Source: Eutreptiella sp. 'Long Island Sound 2002' (taxonomy: Eukaryota > Euglenozoa > Euglenophyceae > Eutreptiales > Eutreptiaceae). From it: a stretch of 64,000 bases of DNA. Below are positions 1-11,230 of the stretch, in pieces (the stretch's first letter is position 1; every line of letters starts with the position of its first letter). The translations under genes were made by a program, and so were the position numbers. The notes under the pieces are model-generated. The model worked only from the letters and a program-made list of their open reading frames with translations. It searched no databases and was not told where the DNA came from. The stretch is from contig OZ038384.1 of NCBI GenBank assembly GCA_964036045.1, positions 37,688,238-37,752,237 of the forward strand, in the 5' to 3' direction.

Positions 1-28
1 CAACACAATATCATCAAAGGAATCAACA

Positions 29-1914
29 GTGAAAGCCTGTTTTAACTTTCTGGTAGCAGAGATTTTCAGTCTTTGCGTACCTGCAACCCCGTGCAGTATA
101 ACCAGTAAGTCGAGACTGACTCCAGTGAAGGGCGAAGAAATACAACACCTCACCAAGGACACTAGCGAGAAGACACCGCCCTCAGTGGCACCAGCCAAGC
201 TAGCGCCAGCGCCAAAACCTGCTTGTGAACCTGAATCTCAGGAGCTTGTACCTTTAGTGCCCTTAAGTGGGCTGGGGGACGATTCCGGTGAGGGTTTGGA
301 AGCTACCTTCAGTGGACTCTACGTTGGAGGACCTGAAGGCAAAGAGAAGGAGAAGGAGAAGGAAGCAGTGGACATGGGAGTCGAAGAGGTAGATCCTAGA
401 GATGGACACGAACCATCCGATGAGGTACCCTTCGATGACAAACCTGCTGAGAGTGCGCCGAGCTACTCGTATCACCCTGCAGTACCCTCTCCAACAGCCA
501 CTACACTCCCAGCCACACATCCAGCGACATCATCACCCAAAACCACTCCACCTATGGCTGAGGGTCTAGGCTTTACTGGTATGCCTTACTCAACCTATGG
601 TGTGACTCCAGCCGTGAGTGCGCCACCTATGGCAACGGTAGTCAACAAACCAGTGGCATCCAGCTCCACCTACACCGGTTTTCCTGAGTCTATACCGCGC
701 CGCTATGATGATGACTATCACAAACCCGCGGCGGCTGTGTACATGAATGGTATACCTGGCTATGTGGCGCCTGAGCCTGGCTTTACCATGTCAGCATCTG
801 GTTTCACCTCTCTAAGTCTTGTGGTGGAAGGAGTAGGGGATCAGGAAGATTCTCAAACAAGTCCCCGACGCGGTCGGAGATACGAGAAGCTTTTCGAGGA
901 GCCACTGCAGACCTAGTGGGCGATCTAACTCAAGAAATTGGGGCCAAGCTGGAGCCCCTGATTCATCCCCAAGCGTCACCTACCACCATGGGAGGATCAC
1001 CTCATCGTCTACAAGCCAATCATATGGTTGCGGAACTGACGAACAGCTTGGGAGGCTTGAGGAGCCGACCTATGCCGCCCCTTGCTATGATACCAAGGAG
1101 CTCTTTCGTACCAAGAACGGCCCAGCCACCCTACATCCAGGTGGAGAACTCCACGCGAGCCGAGCTGAACCAGTTGGGGTTGACAGCCCTAAGGGGTATG
1201 GTGGATGTTGAGCCCTACGGCTCTAGTGACCTAGGCGCTCATCCTTCTGATGATGAGCCGCCATCTATGACATCTGCTTCACCCTCTGAGGACGATGACA
1301 CTGAAGACCCGGAGAACCAGAGCGACAAGAAGAAGAAGAAAAAGAGGAAGACGAAGCGCCAGGAGGGACGTAGGTCTCAGGAGGCTAAGGCTATCGCCAC
1401 CTCCAAGATTATGGTGAACTTGCCGGAGTTCACGGGGAAGGACCTCAGCGAGTTGGCTCAGAACTCAGGCACGTTCCTGAGAATGACCGGCCAAACCCGT
1501 GCTAGTGGGCGAGTGAAGTGCGATCCGCTCCTGCAGTGCTGCAAGACCAAGTACCTAGAGGAGCAGGTCAAGCAGATCGTGACGAAGTCCGCCACCTTTG
1601 CCGACGTGTTGGTTGCCTTGCAGAGGCACTACCCTTCGTACGAGAATGACCTCTCCATCCGGGCCGAGATACACAACGTAGCAGCGTTGCCCAACAACCC
1701 AAAGCCTGCAAGGATTTCCGAGCTGCTTGCCGACTTGGACCACTGGGTACAGCGACTGACACCCGGTTCCTATGGCAGCGACCAGCTGCTACTCTGGTTG
1801 GTGGCCAAGCTCCCACGAGAAGTGTGGGATGAATGCCGGGCAACGGCGGAGCGCAAGGGTACCGAGGACCCCAACCTGGACAGGGGACTACCCCCAAAAA
1901 TGCTTGCTTCATGA
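29..1914 (+). pseudogene. gag-like protein of an LTR retrotransposon, frame-broken
   Basis: Two consecutive open frames (29-916 and 916-1914) look like one gag-type protein split by a frameshift near 914. The first is rich in Pro/Thr/Ser/Glu. The second has a Lys/Arg run (about residues 141-150 of that frame) and then a folded-looking domain containing LPEFTGKDLSELAQ, CDPLLQCCKTKYLEEQVK and LDHWVQRLTPGSYGSDQLL, with the Trp/Leu pattern of retrotransposon gag capsid domains. No protease, RT or integrase follows: the frame stops at 1914 and a polypurine tract and LTR begin about 100 bases later. This is therefore either an internally deleted copy or a gag-only non-autonomous element. The 5' part lies outside the window. 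Assignment to gag rests on pattern and on the adjacent LTR, not on a zinc knuckle, which is absent. Confidence 0.6.
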
Positions 1915-2010
1915 GCAATGTCCAGGATCTCTTCTGGTGTGATGCCGGAGATGAGCAAGGTTGCCTGTTTCATGCCCCTGACTGTGACCAGCGGAACTGT
2001 GTCGTGGTCT

Positions 2011-2019
2011 AGGGGAAGA
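2011..2019 (+). other. polypurine tract before 3' LTR
   Basis: AGGGGAAGA sits immediately before the TG that opens the LTR at 2020. A second copy of the LTR (32921) is also preceded by a purine run, AGGAAGGGGG, which supports the reading as plus-strand primer. Confidence 0.55.
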
Positions 2020-2099
2020 TGTAATAAGTCAGGGCATTTAGGCCTCTCAGATGCTTTATGGAGGATCTATACTAGATCTCTCCAAGCTTCAAGATCCTA

Positions 2100-3309
2100 C
2101 TTAGCCCACGCAAACTGCACCCCCTTTTTTTCACCTAAGCACCTAGATTTTGTCACCGAAAAAAAAAGTTTTTTTTGCCATCTTGAAAATACTGTTTTTC
2201 AAACCTTTCCAAGAAATGCACTTTTCATCAGGTTTGCCCATTTTTTGCTGTTTTTAGGGGGGTCAAATAACCATTCTTTAGTCCAAAATCAGAGGGCTTA
2301 CCGGTCATTTTGCCCGAAAAAAGATTTTGTTGGCTAATTTGAAGAATACCAATTTTTGGATCGTCTGGAAAACTATTAAAGATGGGCACTCTTCACGGAT
2401 CCTGTACATGTCCACATGAAAAAATAATTATTATGGGAGGCTGAGTGCTCGAGGCCTCGCGCACTCAGCCAGCTGGAGTGAGATTTTCAGGCTTTTTTGA
2501 GATCACTTTTTGACATCGGAAGTGGCATGAAGCAAGGATGGAGCGAAAGCAAAACTGCAAGATTCAATATGGGTTAAAGACTTGCACAACGGAACACTCA
2601 GTGCGCGAGGGCTTGCGCACTCAACATGCTAGAAGCATGGGTTTTTGAATACCCTTGACTACTTGCATTCTGACGATAGCCTCCAAAAGGCTTTTTGAGA
2701 TTCCTCCCTTTTAGAATCCTGTGAAAACAGTGAGCTCAAGAGTAGCGATTAGACTATCCTCTTCTAGAGCACTTGCTTCATACGTCCTGTGACCTAGCGC
2801 TCTGACAAATTGTTGTACAGCCCCAAAAGATGGGAGGCTGGGCATCTCATTTGTAGGTAAACTAACTGAAAATTGTGTGTTTAGCAAGGATTGAGGGCAA
2901 CCCCCCTTCTTAGATCTATTACACCTTACATAGTGCATGGCGTGTACAAAACGTCCATTGATTGACCACTCTTGCTGCTGACATGACCCGAACAGTACAC
3001 CATGAGGCACCCATTAAGACATCAGAGCCTCATTTGGCATGGAATACTGTTTATTCAGGACCATTGGGAAATACACATTTTGCACAATTGAGTGCGCGAG
3101 GCCTCGCGCACTCAACATGCCAAAAAAAGGTTTTTTTCATACCTTTGACTACTTGCATTCCGCTGATAGCCTAAAAAAATATATTTGAGATTCCTCCGTT
3201 TTTTAATTCTCAGTTTTCAGGCCGAAACACGCGGAAACTGCGCATCTTTTTTTTGCAAACAAATGCCACCCTTGAGGTGAAAAACAGGGTGCAGTTTGCG
3301 TGGGCTAAG
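2100..3309. mobile_element. MITE-like non-autonomous DNA transposon, 1,210 bp
   Basis: The ends are inverted repeats. The left end starts CTTAGCCCACGCAAACTGCA and the right end is its reverse complement; 23 bases match perfectly and similarity continues to about 38. Directly outside lie TCCTA (2095-2099) and TCCTA (3310-3314), and the other LTR copy at 32921 shows the empty site with one TCCTA. There is no transposase ORF. Inside are three copies of a palindromic motif. The superfamily is not clear: the target duplication is 5 bp, or 3 bp (CTA) if the outer two bases match by chance. Confidence 0.8.
3088..3115. repeat. 28-bp perfect palindrome, one of three related copies
   Basis: The sequence is self-complementary over all 28 bases around the centre GAGGCCTC, with GTGCGC/GCGCAC arms. 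A copy with one mismatch lies at 2441-2468 and a looser one at about 2600-2623. The last two are followed by similar sequence (TACTTGCATTC...GATAGCCT...TTTGAGATTCCTCC), so a unit of about 110 bp was duplicated inside the element. Confidence 0.8.
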
Positions 3310-3520
3310 TCCTAGAACACTAGGATATTTGCTCATATTTGGCTTATATTCCAACCCTATAGCTTGCTGCTAGACTCTACTGTACTTAGGTACACTACAA
3401 AGAGCAGATATGTAGGATACATTAGTAGCCATACATGAATAATCACATTTCATATGCTTATAATGTGATTTAATCATGTTTTATAGCATTTTAGAAGGTT
3501 CTAATGTATTAGAAGGCATT

Positions 3521-5326
3521 TTGAAGCTATTTCAAAGCTTTAGATGGCCTGTCGCGACTGTCGCCGTCTTTTGTCGGCGACAGCAATTCACGTGATATTG
3601 ACAAGGCCTGTGATAAGATAGACTACTCAGAAATTTGCTAAAATATAGTTTTCATTGCCTTTTTAATGAGAATTTATTGTTGTATCAATTTTCTTGTTAT
3701 TTAGGCATGTGAACCCGTATTACTGGACCAGCCAGTTGGTCCAGCTCAATGTTCGTTCACGACTTCCTCTTCTTGCTTTTGCCTACTTTGTGCTTGCCAA
3801 GGGAGTCAATTGGAATGGAGAAATTGATTTAAAACAATTTGATTTCAAAGTACAAGACAAGGACAAAAAGGTTTATTGTGCACCCTAAGTAAGTTGGCAA
3901 TACAGTCTAAGTACAAGCACAATGCAGTCCAGTAATCTAGAGTTCTAGCAGGTCGACGACGACGAGGACGACGCTCAGCAGCTGGGCCAGCGTACGCTGT
4001 TCAAGTAAAGTGAGCTCATTGCTTGAATTTATCAAAAAGTTCAAGAAACTTTGATGTCCTGAAGGTATACTTCTTCCTACGTTCCAAAACATGAAGAAAA
4101 CTTGGAGTTCGTAGCTCAACGCACTTCCAGCGACCTTCACGCAACTACCAGCGACGCCAGAGGCTGCAGCAGAGTTCGAAAAAGCGTCCAGAGGATTTGT
4201 TTCATTGAGTTTGGTGAAGATTTTGAAGGATTCTAACTGAACAAGAAGTTTCAAAAAAGTGGTGAACTTGGACTACACAAAGCGCTTTGCTAGAGCTTCA
4301 GCGACGATGACGACGACTTCTACGACGACGACGTGCTGCAAGAGCGCTGCGAGCGAGCTTCCGGAGGCTCTCTTGAGGCTCTTTGAGGCCTAGAGCCATT
4401 GATTGTGTGGCTGTTGTTTGCTCCTTTTGCTACTTCTTGTGGCTTATTCTCAAGGCTTTACTTCTCCTTGCTTACGGTCCTACTAGTTGACCCTATGTCA
4501 AGGGAAGGGGCAAAAGCGACGGTCCGCGAATATAAATCCCCACCCCAGTCACAGTGCACCCTCCTTGGAGCCCAAAAGCTTTGATTTCTTCATGATTTCT
4601 TCCATCTCTTTGATGTTTCAAAAGGCCACAATTGTCAAAAAAAGCCTAACTTATTTTGCGCATAACTTCGCGCCAGTGCGTCGAATTGCGTCAACTAAAG
4701 CGCTATTGTAAACTACAGAGCGTTGGCTTCAAAATACAAGTTTCACTTTGTTTCAACTTCTCAAGGGCTTTTTTCTGTGATTTTTTCAAGATGACCCATG
4801 AATCACTTTTTCCCCAACCCTCAAAAACACCCCAAAATGACTTTTGGTGTTTTACGCATATCTTCGCACCACTGTGCCGAAAAAATCTGAACCAAGTATT
4901 TTTCAAAAGTAGAGGGTGGTACGCGTCTATCCGCGACTTCACTTTCTTGGAACTAATTTTTCTCCCATTTTTTGCATCTCCAACAAAGTCACCCATGAAC
5001 ACTCCTTTGAAAACCCCTCAAAAGTGCCTTTTGTGCTTTCTTCATATCTCCCAGAGAAAAAAGGTTTGAGGTTCAACATTATTTTTCTACACAACACTGG
5101 AGTACGTGCCTTCCAACCCTGAGTCGTTCTTATTTTCAGAAAATAAGAATGGCTATGGTAAAATTGCAGCAATTTACCACGCAAACAACTTGGTGAAAAA
5201 TCATGCAAAATGGTTTTGGAGGTTTAATCATTTCTCTGAGACCCTGGTGAGTTCGAACCTTAACCAAGGTGTTTTGTCAACACTGGAGTATGAAGTTTAC
5301 GACAAATGTTTACTTTGAATTTCTGT
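3521..5326. other. noncoding; hairpin and diverged tandem units
   Basis: No convincing gene was seen. A 9-bp perfect hairpin CTGTCGCCG/CGGCGACAG lies at 3558-3583 with loop TCTTTTGT. At 4300-4335 there is a GAC/GACGACGAC-rich stretch. From about 4590 to 5100 similar units of roughly 200 bases recur, sharing CACCCATGAA, CCCCTCAAAA or CCCTCAAAAA, and CATATCT; sequence of the same character resumes after the LINE at 13476, so the LINE sits inside this old array. Confidence 0.5.
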
Positions 5327-5344
5327 GGTCAAGAATGGATTTTT
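5327..5344. repeat. target-site duplication, LINE 3' side
   Basis: GGTCAAGAATGGATTTTT here matches 13458-13475 exactly (18 bp). It is followed by six more T, the reverse complement of an A tail, so the element between the two copies lies on the minus strand with its 3' end here. Confidence 0.85.
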
Positions 5345-6164
5345 TTTTTTGGAAGTACAAGTCCAAAGTGCACAGACGTTGTCCAAATCAGCAGGGCCAG
5401 CCCATTATGCATTGGTAACCAAACCCATGCTCTCAGGGGGTCCAGAGGTGGACGCCATGCGTCGTGGGTTGGATGCAAAGGGAGGTAAAGTTTTACATGT
5501 GCACTAACACGCGCATGATCGCCATCTAGCCGCCTCCCGGAGGGGGCCGGCATCACGGATGGGCATGGTCGCATTGCTGATTGACGTGCCGTTATCAGCC
5601 ATAGGAGGAGGGAGCGGGAAGGGCGATGTGTCCACATCCTTTGGGTGTATGACGGGGTAGAAGGCCAGAGGATGGGCCGACCCAGCCTGTGATCGTTTAA
5701 AAAATAGGAAAAGAAATTGGGCCACGTAGTTGGCATGGAGCACTGGGGCAGACAAACACACAACAAACAGTGGGGTAAAATTCACTGGGATCAACATCCG
5801 TGGGGAGGGTATTCGCGTGGTACGCACTGGTGAGGGCCGCCGCCGTGGGGGGGGGGTGCAGTCCATCAGGTGGAATGTGTAGCAGCAACACAGGGCAGAA
5901 GAAATGCTGGGTATAAAGCTGGACGGTGTCCCGAGGGTACTGTGTGCCTGGCATGTCATATGTAAAGGGCCCTGATGGCGAGGAACCAGTTACATTAGGG
6001 ACTCAAGGTCGAGAGATCGTGGGAAGGGTCCAGCTCCGACGATCTGTGAGGAGGCAAGTACACAGGGTAGCAGTGGAGGGACATGGGGGCACGCAGGGGG
6101 CAGGGTGGGGCAGAGCAGGAGGGGTTTTCTTCTGTGGGGCGTGCGGGGGGGGGGGGGGGGGGGG

Positions 6165-6866
6165 CTAGACAGGGCGCGCGGAAGTTCTCCAGTCGTCCGG
6201 GTCGAATGGATTGGGCTTCGTAGAGCAACACGGGACGCAGTCAGCCAAGACGTCGGTGACTGCATCTAGGAGTTGCTTCTGGTACTGACCTACGAATTTT
6301 CTGGCAGCCCTGGAGCCTCCTAGTGAGTCAAAGAGTACCTTGTACAGTGTCCGCGGAATGACCAGGCGCCCAGCAATGCGTAGGTCACGACGGGGGGCAT
6401 GGGAGCGCCAGAGTGAGACCACGGCCGGGTCCGGCCAGGAGTGTAACCATGCGCGCACTAGGGGGTGGGAGGGGTCGCAGTGCGCCAACACACCGTGTAC
6501 ACTGAGGTTGTGGCGCGTGTGGCACAGCGGGCAGATGTGAGGGGGGGGCTCGTCACGCCAGAATGTTGCATAGTGGCTGTAGCCGTGCCGGGACTGCAGG
6601 CCAAGGAGCCACTTATGCCAGGCCAATCGGCGGTACATCATGGGACACCAAGAGACTGGGTGGATATGTTCGTGGGAGTGTTGGGGTACCAGGTTGTGTG
6701 TCCATACCTTGTGAGGGGGCAGCATTCGCTCTCCATGCCTGATGAGGTCCCAGGGGGTTTGTTTCGCCTCAGGGGGAGGGGGGGGGCAGCGTTGCACCAT
6801 ACTTGGCATGCTCATCAGAGCATTCCTGATGAACGTGTCCAGTATGACCCTCGATCCATTCAACAT
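6165..6866 (-). pseudogene. LINE ORF2 C-terminal part with Cys/His zinc motif
   Basis: Open frame of 233 codons downstream of the RNase H in the same element. It contains HICPLCHTRHNLSVHGVLAHCD, a CxxC followed by spaced His and Cys that resembles the C-terminal zinc finger of LINE ORF2 proteins. The upstream part (QKCPPPPPEAKQTPWDLIRHGERMLPP-like and LAWHKWLLGLQSRHGYSHYATFW-like stretches) fits the linker between RNase H and the finger. It overlaps the RNase H frame at 6769-6866, so a frameshift separates them. Confidence 0.6.
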
Positions 6867-7410
6867 GCTGGTTCTTGCAGAGGAGGGATTCTCTGGCCTG
6901 GAGTACCCATCTGGCGTGCCGGATCGGTCTCCCAGTGCCAGTGGTGGAAGCGATAGCTCCTTTGCAGTCGACTCGCAGTGGGGTGTGGGGGGGAGAGAAT
7001 TGGGATCCTAGCAGGAGTCCTATCACCTCAGCTTTATATGAATTCGGGCTCCCTGGGACTCGGCACATCACTATGCGCCCATCGTGAAGCACTGCAGAGG
7101 CGCCAGAGGCAGGGGGCGAGCCGAAACAACTGCCATGCGTGTACGTACAGTTAGGTTGGGTTCCGGTACCGGGGATGATGTATGCAGTGAGTCCTGCCAC
7201 GGACGTCACTTCAACAGCGTTTCTCAGGAGGTGCCGGGCGTTCCAAGTGACAGGTAGAGGGAGCATGGTAGACGTCGTGGGGGGGCCTAACAACTCAAGA
7301 GCTCGGGTATACATACTATAGGGGGACATTGGCCGTTTTGTGTGTGTGCGCAGGCTGGATAGCCGGGGGTTGCGGTGTAGCGAGTCAAGGACGCGTGTGG
7401 GCTGGAGCAC
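6769..7410 (-). pseudogene. LINE ORF2 RNase H domain
   Basis: The 213-codon frame contains GASAVLHDGRIVMCRVPGSP, then YKAEVIGLLLGSQ with the expected Glu, then LRVDCKGAIAS with an Asp, and near the end HVEWIEGHTGHV. This is the order of motifs in retroelement RNase H. It lies downstream of the RT on the same strand, and is out of frame with its neighbours. Confidence 0.7.
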
Positions 7411-7884
7411 GGCTAGACTACGGAGTCCCAGACCATGGGAGCGGTGAGTATAGAGAGTTTTCTTGGCGACCAGGGATGGTATACCAGCAACTCCAAGGAC
7501 GAAACGCTCTATTGCATTAGAGAGCTCGGAAAGTTGTACACTGTGGAGTGGGAAACACTCGGAACGGTACAGTACCCTCGGGATGATTACTGTGTTAGCT
7601 TACAGGACACGATCCAGGGTCTGGATCGGGTGGGAGTTTAAATCAGCGAGCTGGCCGAGGAGTTCGTCAGCAATGATCCGAAACCTGCGGTGTAAATCAA
7701 AGTGAGCTGGGAGGGGGTGCCCGAGGTGGAGGAGGTAGGATACCTGTTTCAGGGGTTGCTCGGACGTGTCAGCCCACTCAGGTAGGGAGGGGCAAGAGAT
7801 CGGTAACCAAGACTCTGAACTCGCCTGTAGAGGCGCGGGCGGATGTCGATACTTCAGCAGGGAGGGTGACAGGGGTCAGGGGTT

Positions 7885-8430
7885 TCAGAGAGGGAGCGCC
7901 TCACTCTTCACGACGTTCAACTGGCACCCGATGAGGTTTAGAGCCCTTTGGACGATCTCTGCTGTTCGTGGTCCCTGGGAGGGCGGCACAGGGGTGGAGG
8001 GGTCGTCAACATAGGCCGAAAACACAAGTCCCTGGGACTGCATGTACCGGAGTGGGATCTCAAACACGAGGACAAACAGGAAGCATGAGAGGGGGCACCC
8101 CTGCTTTACTCCATGTGTTGTCCGGAAGATTTCATCTGGGGAGCCCCGGATGAATGAGGACCCATGCTCAAGCACCGTTCTGATTATGCGCAGTAGCTTG
8201 GCAGGGGTCCCCATTCGCTCGAGGACTTCCCGGATGAGTATCTTAGGCGGACTGTCAAACACGTGGTACATGTCGAAAGCAAAAATGGACTCCCATGGCG
8301 TGTCTGTGTCGATGTCATTTAGAAAGGTTTGAGTGGCATGCGAAGTAGATATCCCCTGACGCCCCTGAAATTGACGTGAGTGGACGAGGGGTGACAGGAG
8401 TGGGTACAGCTTTTTATAGCACCATCTCAT
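7885..8430 (-). pseudogene. LINE ORF2 reverse transcriptase fragment
   Basis: The 181-codon frame carries IFAFDMYHVFDS (the palm Asp region), GVKQGCPLSCFLFVLVFEIPL (the PQG-x-LSP-type block) and SAYVDDPS (the catalytic YVDD). It ends abruptly; the thumb continues downstream to about 7420 in other frames. The nucleic-acid polymerase signature is complete in this stretch but the frame is not. Confidence 0.8.
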
Positions 8431-8715
8431 GAGCAGGCGTTAGATGCAGTTGCTCATGGCGATGGGACGCCAGCGGTCAGGGTCTTGCCAGGATCCCTTC
8501 CCTCTAAATATGCAGAAGGTCTCGGAGGTTAGCCAGGACTGGGGAGCGGAGCCTTGGTCGTAACACAGGACTAGGCACTGGTGCACGAGTGAAAACACGT
8601 GATCTGGTAGGACCGCGAGCAGGTAGGGTGGGACTCCATCGGGGCCTGGGGACTTCTTGCGGGCGGCACGTGCCAGCTCGCGAAGTTCTGCGACGGTGGG
8701 GGGGGGTTACATTAT

Positions 8716-10067
8716 CTAGCTCTGGGTGTCGGGGGATGAGATCAGCAGCCGAAGCACTCCAAGGGGAGTTACGCTGTAGAATTCTCTGCATCTTGCGGTT
8801 GGAGACTGGGAGGGTGGAGGGGGCAGGGGGGGGGTAAGGAGGGTGTGCTTGACCCGTCGGAAAAATATTTTTGACCTTCTTTTCGCTTGACGGGCCAATT
8901 GCTTTACAACCTGGCTCCAGTCAGACGCGTCGGTGGATGGGGTGGCAAGGAGAGTCTTGGCAGAGTTGACCTGTCGCATGGCATCCAGCATGCGGTGACA
9001 CAGTTTGTCGTAAGTGAGCTGGACATCGGTGTAACATTCGGGCGCGGGGACATCTTGGGAGGAGGAGGCAATTATAGTACGATAGAGTTGCAAGTTTTGA
9101 CGGTTCCAGAGCGCGCACCGCAGTTCAGGGAGGCGGGGGGCTGTCCAGGGTATGGTTCTAATCACTATTGGGTCGTGATCGGACGCTCCATGTACCAACT
9201 TGAAGTCGATGACTTCGGCGGATGAAGTATTGAAGATACCGTGGAACAGGCGGCTACCATATGCACGATCTATGTAGCTCTTAGTTCCAGCGAAACGCCG
9301 AACTTGGGTGTATGGCAACGACGTTGTGTGTGGCAGCAGGAGGTCGGTCAGTACTCCAGACTTCTCCTTGGCTATCAACCAAAGCCACAGATTGGTAGTG
9401 AGGGTGGTGGCATGAGAGGAGTGTGTGGTGCCGCTGAAGTCTCCCAGCAAGATTATGTTCCTCACGGAGGAGCGAATCGATGATGAGCTCGCAGGGGCGT
9501 TTGTCCCCAGTTTTGTGTGGCCCATAAAACGACGCGATGCGTACAGGGGGCATGAGGGGGTCGGCTGGATAGGGGTATGCCAGGTATGTGTACTTTGAGA
9601 GGGGGGGGCTTGGGGGATATGGATGTGTGTACTAGGATGGCCACGCCATTTTTGGAGGTCGGGGAGTCGTATAGTAGATGGTAGTTCCAGTGGAGTGCCA
9701 ATTGTTCATAGTCTTTGGAGTGGTGCGCGGATGCCGGTTTGAATTCTTGTAGGCATAGGGTGTGTGGTAGAGTGGGAAATCCAGAGAGGAGGTGGCACAG
9801 CCTATTGGGCGTGATTTCAGGGCCGCCAACGTTGAAGGGGGCATGTGACAGCAAGTCGCCTGTGGGGAAAACGGAAAACTGCTGGGGGCCACTTGCTTGG
9901 GCACGTGGGCAAGGGCTGTTACCTTCAGGGGTAGCACTATCAGCACGTGGTGTACGATTCGCTGTGTGTGAGTCCATCGCATTGGTCTGAGCTGCAGCCT
10001 CGCTACATAGATGCGTGGCGGGTGGTGAGGTGAGGGGGGGGGGCGGCGAGTGACGGATTGATTGCAT
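8716..10067 (-). pseudogene. LINE ORF2 endonuclease domain, frame-broken
   Basis: Two overlapping frames (10067-9462 and 9525-8716) give the order of an apurinic-type endonuclease: CLQEFK (metal-binding Glu block), ILLGDFSGT in place of the usual GDFN, TKSYIDRAYGS, and GASDHDPIVI with the catalytic SDH. The frames are joined only through a shift at about 9500. The basic stretch QVVKQLARQAKRRSKIFFRRVK follows before the RT. Confidence 0.75.
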
Positions 10068-11230
10068 GCAGGGGCATGGGTTGCAATGTCAGTAAACACC
10101 GAAACGAGTGGAGGACCCTAACACAGTGCAAACTCGCAATCGCACAGTAGCCTTTATAAAGACCAAGGAAGGAGAGCAGGCAGGCCCTTGCAAACGCCAC
10201 CGAGCAACGGTCTGGATCGTTGAAGAGCGCTGCGCGCTGTACAATGCAAGAGGCGGCCCTTCTGGTTTGATGACGGGAGGATTCACGCCCAGCGGCGGGG
10301 CGGTCCACAGTATTTCGTGGCGTCAGATCTCTGGACACTGAGGTTGCATATATGGGGGGGCGGGTGGCGGCGCAAAAGCGAAGCGCAAGGATATGGGCAG
10401 CATGTAACAGGGTAGCAATCACTCTGTGAGCAGCGGCCGTAACAGTATGTACTCTGACGCAAACGTGTCTAGTGAGGATACAGAGTGCAACTAGATGGGG
10501 GTAGTCCCAAACACCAAGGCGCAGCTGGCGCAGCATACGTAGAAGACCATGGTGGGAGGAGACATGCTGGCGTGTTTTGTCGAGCAGGGCGTGCAGAGGT
10601 ACTGGTAGAAGATAGCCATTCAACGGGCGTGAGCCATCATCGTGAGCATCTGCGGACAGTGGTGGAGGTAGGGTAGAGAGATCAGTGGGGTTGGTGGAGA
10701 GGTTGGAGAAAGGAGCCATCACTGCGCACGGTGTCAGAGCCTAGGCTGACGGGGGCAGAAGCCTCTGGAAGAACTGATGGCACTGGGGAAGGTCGGTTTT
10801 GCGTGTTGAAGTCAGGAACACTGAAAGGCGCCACAGGCGCTGTGTTGCTGGCTACAGCCAGGTTGACCTCGTTAAGTGCTGGTGCAGGTAGGTCCGAGAG
10901 GGCAACCGTACGCAAACGCTGATCAAGGGTTTCTAAGGTGTCGTTGTCTGGGCTGCCCGAAGTGAAGTAGACAGGGCCAGGGAGGGTGGCTCCGTAGGAG
11001 GCTCGGGCGGATGAAACGGCCTGATATTTAATCAGCAGGATGCCCGACTGTTGAAAAAGCTGGTGGCTTTGTACAGGCCCAAAAGTGGCGGCGGAATGGA
11101 GGATCTCAGTGACGGCATATGTCTGGGGGAACCGTATGAGTGTATAAGGGGGCGCAACAGTGCGGGTAACATCCTTGGCGATGAGTCGCTGCTGTGGTGG
11201 CGCATACTACAATCTTCTCGCCGAGGTTCT
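10068..11230 (-). other. LINE linker region between ORF1 and endonuclease
   Basis: Short minus-strand frames (10003-10722 and 10682-10915) are Pro/Ala/His-rich without a recognisable domain. Position places them at the end of ORF1 or the start of ORF2 of the same LINE. No start codon can be chosen. Confidence 0.35.

Larger units (their letters stand above)
2020..3520 (+). repeat. 3' LTR (partial extent known), split by a MITE-like insertion
   Basis: The bases 2020-2099 plus 3315 to about 3520 form one sequence that reappears uninterrupted at 32921-33197. Both copies share the start TAATAAGTCAGGGCATTTAG and, in the second half, CTAGAACACTAGGATATTTG. The copy here opens with TG after a polypurine tract. 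Its 3' end cannot be placed because the other copy breaks off at 33197; it may extend past 3520. The interruption 2100-3309 is a separate inverted-repeat element. Confidence 0.65.
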
